From: Haloplasma contractile SSD-17B
GTDB lineage: Bacteria > Bacillota_I > Bacilli_A > Haloplasmatales > Haloplasmataceae
Length of the DNA stretch: 64,000 bases
NCBI RefSeq assembly: GCF_000215935.2
Contig: NZ_AFNU02000004.1
Coordinates: forward strand, 248,001-312,000
Direction: 5' to 3'
The notes beneath the pieces were generated by a model that saw nothing but the letters and a program-made list of their open reading frames with translations, was not told the DNA's origin and did no database searches. Every line of letters begins with the position of its first letter. Position 1 is the first letter of the stretch. Shown piece by piece: positions 57,654-64,000 of this stretch. The position numbers and the translations under genes were made by a program.

Positions 57654-57746
57654 GGAGGAATACCCAAGTCCGGCTGAAGGGATCGGTCTTGAAAACCGAC
57701 AGGGCGTGCGAGCGCCGCGGGGGTTCGAATCCCTCTTCCTCCGCCA
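57654..57746 (+). tRNA. tRNA-Ser (anticodon UGA)
   Basis: 93 bases with acceptor GGAGGAA/TTCCTCC, a discriminator G and an encoded CCA. The anticodon arm CGGTCTTGAAAACCG has anticodon TGA. The long variable arm (AGGGCGTGCGAGCGCC) marks a class II tRNA. T arm GGGGG-TTCGAAT-CCC. The serine tRNA-tadA-SRP RNA order is the same as near dnaX in Bacillus. Confidence 0.97.
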
Positions 57747-57748
57747 TA

Positions 57749-57783
57749 AAAAAATCTAGGAATGACTCCTAGATTTTTTTTAT
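57749..57783 (+). terminator. tRNA-Ser terminator
   Basis: AAATCTAGGA pairs with TCCTAGATTT around ATGAC, followed by T8. Confidence 0.95.
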
Positions 57784-57852
57784 GCTCTATTTTAGATTAT
57801 AATAAATCAATCTCTTTACTTCATAGTAGCAAAAACTACATAAAAATATAAA

Positions 57853-57897
57853 AAAAGCTTATTCCAATAAGGGGAAGGGTAATTGGAATAAGCTTTT
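57853..57897. repeat. 16-bp perfect inverted repeat with SD-like purine loop
   Basis: AAAAGCTTATTCCAAT (57853-57868) pairs exactly with ATTGGAATAAGCTTTT (57882-57897); the 13-base loop AAGGGGAAGGGTA is pure purine but one. Similar GGGGAA motifs recur downstream at 57902 and 57995. Not a usual terminator, as the T tract is short. Could be a small RNA, regulatory hairpin or processing site. Confidence 0.6.
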
Positions 57898-58133
57898 ATA
57901 AGGGGAATGTTAAAATAATATAGATCTTAATAAAAAATATTAAGAGGGTGGTTGAAATAAGGAGAAAATTATTCTAACATTATATAAATAATACGGGGAA
58001 AGATATGAAATAGTTTACGCTTTGTATTATACAAATAGAATCAAAAATAATCAACAAAAATTCACAATATAACGTTTTCAGTAAACGCTTTATTTGAGTG
58101 GAGTTAAAAAACGATATGAAAAAGGTGATTGTA

Positions 58134-58634
58134 GTGAGTAATAGTATCGATTCAAAGGATCCTATTTATTATATGAAAGAGGCAATAAAAGAGGCACATA
58201 AGGCAGAAGAAATATTAGAGGTACCAATTGGTGCTGTCATAGTAAAGAATGGAACGATCATAGCAAGGGCACATAATTTACGAGAGACTACAAATCACTC
58301 GACGCATCACGCTGAGATATTAGCAATTAATAAAGCGTGCGATATCTTAGGGACTTGGCGTTTAGAAGACTGTAATTTATACGTAACACTAGAACCATGT
58401 CCAATGTGTGCAGGCGCATTAATATTGTCTAGAGTTAATAAAGTATACTTTGGTGCATATGATCTAAAAGGAGGGGCAGTTAATTCTGTAACCAACCTTT
58501 TAGACGTTGATGAGTTTAATCACAGGGTTAAGTATGAAGGTGGAATTATGAAAGATGAATGTGGTCAACTATTAAGTCGTTTTTTTCAAGAAATTAGAAA
58601 AAGAAAAAAGAATAAAAGAGTTGAAAAAAATTAA
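58134..58634 (+). CDS. tadA: tRNA-specific adenosine deaminase
   Basis: Deaminates A34 to inosine in the wobble position of tRNA-Arg(ACG). 166 residues with zinc-deaminase motifs HAE (HHAEILAI) and PCPMCAGA. Starts YYMKEAIKEAHKAEEI as in other TadA. GTG 58134 with AAGGTGA upstream is preferred over earlier codons. Adjacent to tRNA-Ser and the SRP RNA, as in Bacillus. Confidence 0.93.
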   Translation: MSNSIDSKDPIYYMKEAIKEAHKAEEILEVPIGAVIVKNGTIIARAHNLRETTNHSTHHAEILAINKACDILGTWRLEDCNLYVTLEPCPMCAGALILSRVNKVYFGAYDLKGGAVNSVTNLLDVDEFNHRVKYEGGIMKDECGQLLSRFFQEIRKRKKNKRVEKN

Positions 58635-58732
58635 CTGTTCCGTTATAATATAAAATTGTGTAATCAGTTATCTAAGTAATTATCAAATAAAAAAATTTCA
58701 AGAAATTAGAAATTAAAAAAATGCAGAAAAGG

Positions 58733-58761
58733 TTGATAATTCAATCTATGTTGTGTATAAT
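58733..58761 (+). promoter_or_regulatory. SRP RNA promoter
   Basis: TTGATA (58733-58738), 17-base spacer, TATAAT (58756-58761). Confidence 0.8.
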
Positions 58762-58786
58762 AATAGATGCAATAAGAAGAGAGAAA

Positions 58787-58893
58787 CTCTCTTTAAGAAC
58801 CTTCATCCAATGGATGGACGTGAACCAGGTCAGGTCCGGAAGGAAGCAGCCTTAAGCGTTTCTGTTCATGTGGGTGAGGGGTCTTAAGGGGAG
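58787..58893 (+). ncRNA. ffs: Signal recognition particle RNA (small, 4.5S-type)
   Basis: The SRP54-binding apical hairpin CAGGTCAGGTCCGGAAGGAAGCAGCC is diagnostic (its central GGAAGCAG loop is intact). The ends CTCTCTTTAAGA and TCTTAAGGGGAG pair, giving one ~107-nt rod, so it is the small form without an Alu domain, unlike the long RNA of Bacillus. T7 (58894-58900) ends it. dnaX does not follow, as it would in Bacillus. Confidence 0.95.
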
Positions 58894-59025
58894 TTTTTTT
58901 AATTTTGTGTTAAGTTACTGATAAATAAAGTTTAATAAATTTACATTAGCTATAATATTATGTAAAATATAATTGAAACTATTATATAGAACAGTTACAA
59001 CTAATATTTGTATTGGAGTGATAGT

Positions 59026-59697
59026 ATGGCTAAGATTTTAATTATAGAAGACGAACAATCAATACAAAAACTACTATCTTATGATTTAAACCAAGCTGGC
59101 TATGATGTAGAAGTTGCTAGTAATGGTAAAGATGGATATAAAAAAGCGAAAAATGGTAACTTTGATTTGATTGTATTAGATCTAATGTTACCGTTAATGG
59201 ACGGAGTAGAGGTATGTAAGAAACTTCGTGATGAAGGTAATGATGTTTATGTAATTATGTTAACGGCAAGAGACGATGAAATAGATAAAATCACTGGTCT
59301 TGATTCCGGTGCGGATGATTATATGACCAAGCCTTTCTCTCCTAGAGAAGTCATTGCAAGGATCAAGGCTGGATTACGACGACAAAATAAAAAAGTAAAT
59401 AAGGAAGTTATCTCACTAAAAGATATTACGTTAGATCTAAAAAGGCATGAATTATATTTAAACGATCAGCTAGTGACCCTGACCCATAAAGAATTTGAAT
59501 TATTACACTTTCTATTAAAGAATAAAGGGATTGCACTATCGAGAGACAGACTTCTTGAAACACTTTGGGGATTTGAATACGATGGTGATACACGAATCGT
59601 TGATGTCCATATTTTTAAATTACGTGAAAAACTAACAACCAGCGAAATATCGATTAAAACAAAACGTGGTGTTGGTTATATGTTAGAGGATGAATAG
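59026..59697 (+). CDS. phoP: Response regulator, OmpR/PhoB family (PhoP-like)
   Basis: 223 residues: receiver domain with LIIEDE, phosphoacceptor Asp in VLDLMLP, LTA and K of TKPFSPRE; then a winged-helix output domain (LTHKEFELLHFLLKNKG... TRIVDVHIFKLREKL). ATG 59026, GGAG seven bases upstream. Pairs with the kinase gene three bases on. With pstS/pstC and a phosphate symporter nearby, phosphate control is the likely role; YycF is the alternative. Confidence 0.9.
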   Translation: MAKILIIEDEQSIQKLLSYDLNQAGYDVEVASNGKDGYKKAKNGNFDLIVLDLMLPLMDGVEVCKKLRDEGNDVYVIMLTARDDEIDKITGLDSGADDYMTKPFSPREVIARIKAGLRRQNKKVNKEVISLKDITLDLKRHELYLNDQLVTLTHKEFELLHFLLKNKGIALSRDRLLETLWGFEYDGDTRIVDVHIFKLREKLTTSEISIKTKRGVGYMLEDE

Positions 59698-59699
59698 AG

Positions 59700-61049
59700 A
59701 TGAGAAAATCAAGTTTTATTATTTTTATTGTTGTTCTCTATTCACTACTTGTATTCAACTTATATTACTACGATGTAATTGAAATCCCAATTGCTTTATT
59801 ATTTGAAACTGTTTTTATCATCCTTATGTATTCTCTTTATGATCATATAAAAAAGATGACATCTGAAATCGAGAATGCAAATAAAACATTAAAAAAGATC
59901 ATTAGTGGTGATGTAGATGTTAGGATGTTATCAAATGATTTGAAGGAAAACTTTACTGTTGGACCTAATGTAAACCGTTTAGCCAGACAAATTGATGCAT
60001 TATTAACAAAAAAAGAAGAAGATGAACAAACAATCGACATACTCACTAATAATATATTAAGTCCAATTATCTATATTGATATTGATGGACAAATTCGCTA
60101 CGTAAATGAACAGTTTCATATACAGTTCAAGATTAATGTAAAAAAAGATGATAACTATGAATTGATTCGAAATCGTGATTCTAAACTTTTTAAGCTTATT
60201 GATGATGCATTTATATTAGAGACAGATCAAAATCTAAAGTTTAAATATAAATCATACGTATACCATACATTAGCAACACCAATTAATAACAGCTCATTGA
60301 AATTTGTAGGTATATTGTTCATTTTTCATGATATTACTGAATTAACTAAGTATGAAAAACTACAAAAAGATTTTTTAGCAGACGTATCCCATGAATTAAA
60401 GACTCCAATCTCTGCAATTAAGGGAGCATCGGAGATTTTATTAAATGGTGCTAAGCATAATGAAGATACAATCATAGACTTCTTAAAAATGATTAAGAGT
60501 GAAAATGAACGTATGGAGTTAATGGTGCGAGATATTCTTCTAATCTCTAGACTAGAACACACTAAAGATCTTCTAAACAAGAAAAAAATGGATGTATCAA
60601 TGTTATTAAAAGAATGTACTAAAACACTATATATCAAGGCGAAACGAAAACAACAAGATATTATTACTGATATTGCAGAAAATCTGTATATAGAGGGAGA
60701 CTATGGTCGTTTAAAACATGTATTTTTAAACTTGATTGACAATGCAATTAATTATACAAGTGACAATCAAAATATCCATCTGTCTGCACACAGAGAAGAA
60801 GCAGATGTAATTGTTAGGGTAAAAGATAAAGGTGTAGGGATATCAGAAGAAACATTGCCATATATTTTTGAACGGTTCTATAGAGTTGACCGCGCTAGAG
60901 ACCGGAACACTGGCGGCTCTGGATTAGGTCTAGCAATTGCGAAATCTATTTTAGATAATCATGGAGCAAAAATTGGGGTTAAAAGTAAGGTTGGTGTAGG
61001 AACGGAATTTAAGATTACCTTTAAATTTTATCATTCAAAACTAGATTAA
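59700..61049 (+). CDS. phoR: Sensor histidine kinase, PhoR-like
   Basis: 449 residues: two N-terminal helices (~5-24, 28-46) with almost no extracellular loop, a HAMP-like/coiled linker, a PAS domain (~115-215), HisKA with phosphorylated His in SHELKTPISAIKG, and HATPase with N box (LKHVFLNLIDNAINYT), GVGI and SGLGLAIAK. The lack of a large external sensor domain fits cytoplasmic or PstSCAB-PhoU-mediated sensing. Two bases between the regulator stop and its ATG. Confidence 0.9.
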   Translation: MRKSSFIIFIVVLYSLLVFNLYYYDVIEIPIALLFETVFIILMYSLYDHIKKMTSEIENANKTLKKIISGDVDVRMLSNDLKENFTVGPNVNRLARQIDALLTKKEEDEQTIDILTNNILSPIIYIDIDGQIRYVNEQFHIQFKINVKKDDNYELIRNRDSKLFKLIDDAFILETDQNLKFKYKSYVYHTLATPINNSSLKFVGILFIFHDITELTKYEKLQKDFLADVSHELKTPISAIKGASEILLNGAKHNEDTIIDFLKMIKSENERMELMVRDILLISRLEHTKDLLNKKKMDVSMLLKECTKTLYIKAKRKQQDIITDIAENLYIEGDYGRLKHVFLNLIDNAINYTSDNQNIHLSAHREEADVIVRVKDKGVGISEETLPYIFERFYRVDRARDRNTGGSGLGLAIAKSILDNHGAKIGVKSKVGVGTEFKITFKFYHSKLD

Positions 61050-61084
61050 TAGATGATAAATGGAATAATCATATCATATAGTAG

Positions 61085-61117
61085 ACGTAAAGGTATTATG
61101 GCTTTACGTTTTTTTAT
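61085..61117 (+). terminator. Terminator of phoPR-like operon
   Basis: ACGTAAAG pairs with CTTTACGT around GTATTATGG, followed by T7. Confidence 0.9.
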
Positions 61118-61497
61118 TTGTGACGCTTAATCTAAAGAAAGAAGTACTTCAATTTGAAGTGCTTCTTTCTTTTAATCTCTTAGGACAATTAGTAAACGCT
61201 AATTGTCCCTTAGCGTCTAAATTATAATGATGATCATGTAACTAACATTCAGGAATATTGCAGATTGAACACCCATAGGCTCAAAGCCTTGTATGGTATC
61301 AATCTTTTTATTAATTACTTGAGAGTGTTTTTCTAAGAGTATTGCTGATCATAATTTAACTAATTATGTATTTTTTTAGCTAATGTATTAATAATCTGTT
61401 CTAATTGTAACGTGTTTTCTAATAACTTACCTTTTTTTTAAAAAACCTTATTGAATTTTTAAATAGTCAACTAGTAACTTTAGCTAAATGAATAATT
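61118..61497. other. Hairpin-rich intergenic stretch
   Basis: No gene. Contains AGAAAGAAGTACTTC/GAAGTGCTTCTTTCT (61134-61172, with T's on both sides, possibly bidirectional), GGACAATTAG/CTAATTGTCC (61182-61207) and a 43-base imperfect hairpin from AGATTGA (61263) to TCAATCT (61305) with an inner GGCT/AGCC, ending in T5. The symporter gene is convergent and may use one of them. Confidence 0.55.
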
Positions 61498-62565
61498 TTA
61501 AGAACCAACTAGTTCAATAACCTGATAATCATCTATAACACAATTGTTAAAGCCATAGCCATCATCATCCTTATCTTCACCCTTACCAGGTATAATGATT
61601 TTAACTAGCCGTACTATGTGGTTTACAAACCATACTAATAGAAATGTATTCGCAATATTAAAGAACATGTGTGCTAAGGCAATCGTTACATGAGGCTTTG
61701 AGGCAGCCTCTTCAACCATTCCATCTAAAAATTGTCCTTCAAAGAGTACAATGAATTGTACAATAGGTGTCTTAAATATAATAAAGAATGTTAAAAATAT
61801 AACTGTACCAATTAAGTTAAATAGCACATGGAAAGCTGATGCTCTTTTTGCAGCTAATGATCCACCTAAAGCAGCGATAACTGATGTAATGGTTGTACCA
61901 ATGTTATCACCAAATAATACGGGGATAGAAGCAGTTATATCGATTGCGTTCTGAGCATATAACTCTTCTAATAGTCCTACAGTAGCTGATGATGATTGAA
62001 CTAATACTGTTAACGCCGTACCCGCAAACACACCTAGAAGAGGATTATCGGATAAATCTATCATAAAATTTGCGAATGCTGGCAACCTTGATAATGGTTT
62101 AAGACCTGATCCCATCAATTTTAGTCCGTAGAATAGCATACCGAACCCTAAAATTGTACACCCAACTAAGTTCACTTTCAGCCTTTTAGCAAAAAAGGCT
62201 AAAAGTGCCCCGACAGTCATAATTGGTAAAGCATAGTTTTTGATGTTTAGACCTATTAAGAAGGCAGTTACAGTTGTACCGATGTTTGCACCCATAATAA
62301 TACCAACGCCCTGAGGTAGGGTCATCAGTCCTGAACGTATTAAACTAATTGTTAAGGCTGTTGTACCTGAAGAGGATTGAAGTATTACCGTAACAAAAAT
62401 CCCTACTAGAATCCCTTTGTACGTACTATTCGTTAATTTTTCTATAAGAGTCTTCATTTTAGAACCTGTCAACTTTTTCAATGAATTCGCCATTAAGTTT
62501 ATACCAATTAAAAAGATTCCCAACCCACCAAGTAGGTGAAACAATGTATAATGAATGTCGATCAT
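61498..62565 (-). CDS. Na/Pi-cotransporter family protein (NptA-like), without PhoU domain
   Basis: Sodium-dependent phosphate importer, PNaS family. 355 residues with the duplicated signatures VTVILQSSSGTTA and TVLVQSSSATVG and GANIGTT/GDNIGTT. Homologues often have a C-terminal PhoU-like domain (~540 residues total); this protein stops after the membrane part with a charged tail. AGGAGG precedes ATG 62565. Divergent from pstS with PhoP-like boxes between. Confidence 0.92.
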   Translation of the reverse strand: MIDIHYTLFHLLGGLGIFLIGINLMANSLKKLTGSKMKTLIEKLTNSTYKGILVGIFVTVILQSSSGTTALTISLIRSGLMTLPQGVGIIMGANIGTTVTAFLIGLNIKNYALPIMTVGALLAFFAKRLKVNLVGCTILGFGMLFYGLKLMGSGLKPLSRLPAFANFMIDLSDNPLLGVFAGTALTVLVQSSSATVGLLEELYAQNAIDITASIPVLFGDNIGTTITSVIAALGGSLAAKRASAFHVLFNLIGTVIFLTFFIIFKTPIVQFIVLFEGQFLDGMVEEAASKPHVTIALAHMFFNIANTFLLVWFVNHIVRLVKIIIPGKGEDKDDDGYGFNNCVIDDYQVIELVGS

Positions 62566-62651
62566 TATATTTAACCTCCTATTAACATATTAAAAACACA
62601 CCTATAGGAAAAACTATATTATTTGATAAAATAAAACAAAAATTAATATTA

Positions 62652-62698
62652 TTAACAGTAAATTAACAGACTAGCCAATTAAATTAACGAGATTAAAA
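62652..62698. promoter_or_regulatory. PhoP-box-like direct repeats
   Basis: TTAACA at 62652-62657 and 62663-62668 (11-base period), TTAACG at 62684-62689 and TTAAAA at 62693-62698, in the divergent region of the symporter and pstS. Gram-positive PhoP binds TT(A/T/C)ACA repeats at ~11-base spacing; the third repeat is degenerate. Confidence 0.6.
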
Positions 62699-62795
62699 TT
62701 TTTAATAAATAAAGAATTCATTAAGGTACGTTATCATTATAACTGCAAGAGAAATTGCACATACTAATAAAAAAATTCTGTAGGAGGAATTCTTA

Positions 62796-63698
62796 ATGAA
62801 AAAATTACTTGCTGTATTATCAGTATTTGTATTAAGTTTAACATTAGCTGCTTGTGGTGGTGCTGAAGAAACTGGAGAAGTATTAGTAGATGGATCAAGT
62901 ACAGTATTTCCAATCACTGAAGCCGTAGCAGAGGAATTTAGAGTTGATCATCCTGGTGTACGAGTTCCAATCGGTGTTTCTGGAACAGGTGGAGGATTTA
63001 CAAAGTTTTGTGCAGGTGAAACAGACATTAATAATGCCTCAAGACCAATTAAAGATAAAGAGAAAGCAAACTGTGAAGCAAACGGTATCGAAGTTATTGA
63101 ATTAACAGTAGCATTTGATGGGCTTACAGTCGTAATTAACAATGATAATGATTGGGCAACTGATATAACAGTAGATGAATTAAACCAAATATGGAAACCG
63201 GGTAGTACTGTATCTAAGTGGAGTGATGTAAGATCAGAATGGCCTGATAAAGAGATTAGTTTATATGGTCCTGGAAGTGCATCAGGAACATTTGATTATT
63301 TCACTGATGAGATTAACGGTGAATCAGGTGCAATTCGTACAGATTATACACCGAGTGAAGACGATGATGTTTTAGTTACTGGAGTAAAGAATGACCAATA
63401 TTCTATGGGATTCTTTGGCTATGCATACTATCTTGGTAACAAAGAATCTTTAAAATCTGTAGCAATAGATAATGGTTCGGGTGCGGTTAGTCCTACATTT
63501 GAAACAATTCAAGATGGAAGCTATGCTCCATTATCACGTCCACTATTCATTTACGTAAATAAAAGTTCGCTCGAAGAAGAGGCAGTTAGAAATTATGTAG
63601 AATTCTACTTAGGAGAGGGAACTGATTTTATTGAAGATGTTGGTTATGTGAAACTTAGCGATAGCCATTATGAATCAGAACTTAATAAATTAAATTAA
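62796..63698 (+). CDS. pstS: Phosphate-binding lipoprotein PstS
   Basis: Extracellular phosphate receptor of the Pst ABC transporter. 300 residues; signal peptide with lipobox LAAC (Cys20). VDGSSTVFPITEAVAEEF and SGTGGGFTKFCAGETDINNASRPI are the phosphate-binding motifs; GPGSASGTFDYF also contributes. AGGAGGA precedes the ATG. Followed by pstC; likely under PhoP control. Confidence 0.97.
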   Translation: MKKLLAVLSVFVLSLTLAACGGAEETGEVLVDGSSTVFPITEAVAEEFRVDHPGVRVPIGVSGTGGGFTKFCAGETDINNASRPIKDKEKANCEANGIEVIELTVAFDGLTVVINNDNDWATDITVDELNQIWKPGSTVSKWSDVRSEWPDKEISLYGPGSASGTFDYFTDEINGESGAIRTDYTPSEDDDVLVTGVKNDQYSMGFFGYAYYLGNKESLKSVAIDNGSGAVSPTFETIQDGSYAPLSRPLFIYVNKSSLEEEAVRNYVEFYLGEGTDFIEDVGYVKLSDSHYESELNKLN

Positions 63699-63720
63699 TT
63701 TAAACTTAAATATAGTAAAT

Positions 63721-63751
63721 AAAAGATGGTATATACGATGCCATCTTTTAT
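63721..63751 (+). terminator. Hairpin between pstS and pstC
   Basis: AAAAGATGG pairs with CCATCTTTT, followed by ATG. Partial termination here would explain higher PstS than PstC, a common arrangement. Confidence 0.7.
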
Positions 63752-63790
63752 GTGTTTTTTTAAAAACACTGGGTAAAGGAGAAGAATAAT

Positions 63791-64000
63791 ATGTCGACAA
63801 AAATAACAAGTAAAAATAAAGCCGAAAACATTGCCAAAACGATTATGTTTTTATTTGCTTTAGTATCCATTTTTACAACGATTGGAATTGTTGTAGCACT
63901 GTTTTCAAATTCAATTACATTCTTTAGAATGGTATCTGTAAGAGAATTTTTATTTAATACTAAATGGACACCATTATTTGCAGAAAAAAATTACGGCGTT
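63791..64000 (+). CDS. pstC: Phosphate ABC transporter permease PstC (partial, cut by window edge)
   Basis: First 70 codons. MSTKITSKNKAENIAKT..., then a hydrophobic helix (~18-45, MFLFALVSIFTTIGIVVALF) and VREFLFNTKWTPLF, the usual PstC beginning. AAAGGAG precedes the ATG. The rest, and pstA/pstB/phoU, should lie beyond the window. Confidence 0.93.
   Translation, partial: MSTKITSKNKAENIAKTIMFLFALVSIFTTIGIVVALFSNSITFFRMVSVREFLFNTKWTPLFAEKNYGV

Overview
The window is a single AT-rich, gene-dense chromosomal segment of a low-GC Gram-positive (Bacillota) bacterium. Grounds: the ywiB-argS-rpoE-pyrG and murA-rpmE-tdk gene orders are those of Bacillus; an RNA polymerase delta subunit and a cell-wall MurA are present; CDSs mostly have strong GGAGG/GGTGA ribosome sites with TTG/GTG starts common; terminators are intrinsic, several promoters are near consensus, and regulation is by PyrR, guanine, preQ1 and CTP attenuators. 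Standard code fits (TGG for Trp, TGA used as stop). Lineages such as Haloplasmatales or Turicibacter-like Bacillota would fit, but species is not provable from this sequence.

Layout. 0-7.6 kb: a response regulator cut by the edge, ywiB-argS-rpoE, CTP-attenuated pyrG, convergent cysE/cysK, fba. 8-20 kb: a FAD protein with purA, then an anaerobic formate/one-carbon block: a pyruvate formate-lyase split into a 666-aa body and a separate 79-aa glycyl-radical protein, pflA, fhs, a class V aminotransferase, folD, purB. 20-26 kb: small membrane proteins, a GNAT enzyme, a tandem RNase H-like protein, an alpha/beta hydrolase, a GPH-type symporter and an FNR-like regulator. 26.7-31.8 kb: an ANTAR regulator beside type III glutamine synthetase, an orphan sRNA candidate with a perfect consensus promoter, a preQ1-controlled queuosine-precursor transporter, and CysQ. 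31.8-41 kb: guanine-riboswitch purine permease, a very large helicase-nuclease, a YwaF-like membrane protein and a PyrR-controlled uracil permease.

41.5-50.3 kb looks like a flavin-based extracellular electron transfer locus: an NDH-2 fused to a membrane domain, a lipoprotein of unknown function, HepS/HepT-like polyprenyl diphosphate synthase (quinone side chain), a four-repeat PplA-like lipoprotein, and an ApbE flavin transferase. The Listeria counterparts are ndh2, dmkB, pplA and fmnB. 50.4-54.6 kb is a fumarase (two-subunit)/malic enzyme/aspartase block feeding fumarate, malate and pyruvate metabolism.

54.6-58.9 kb resumes the Bacillus-type housekeeping order (murA, rpmE, tdk) followed by tRNA-Ser(UGA), tadA and the SRP RNA. 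59-64 kb is a phosphate-starvation module: PhoP/PhoR-like two-component system, Na/phosphate symporter, PstS and the start of PstC, with PhoP-box-like repeats between the divergent transporter genes.

Most interesting items: the electron-transfer locus with its non-canonical four-repeat PplA, the split formate-lyase, the tandem RNase H protein with an inactivated first copy, the helicase-nuclease, and several unassigned RNA elements. No CRISPR array, intact insertion sequence or prophage was seen.
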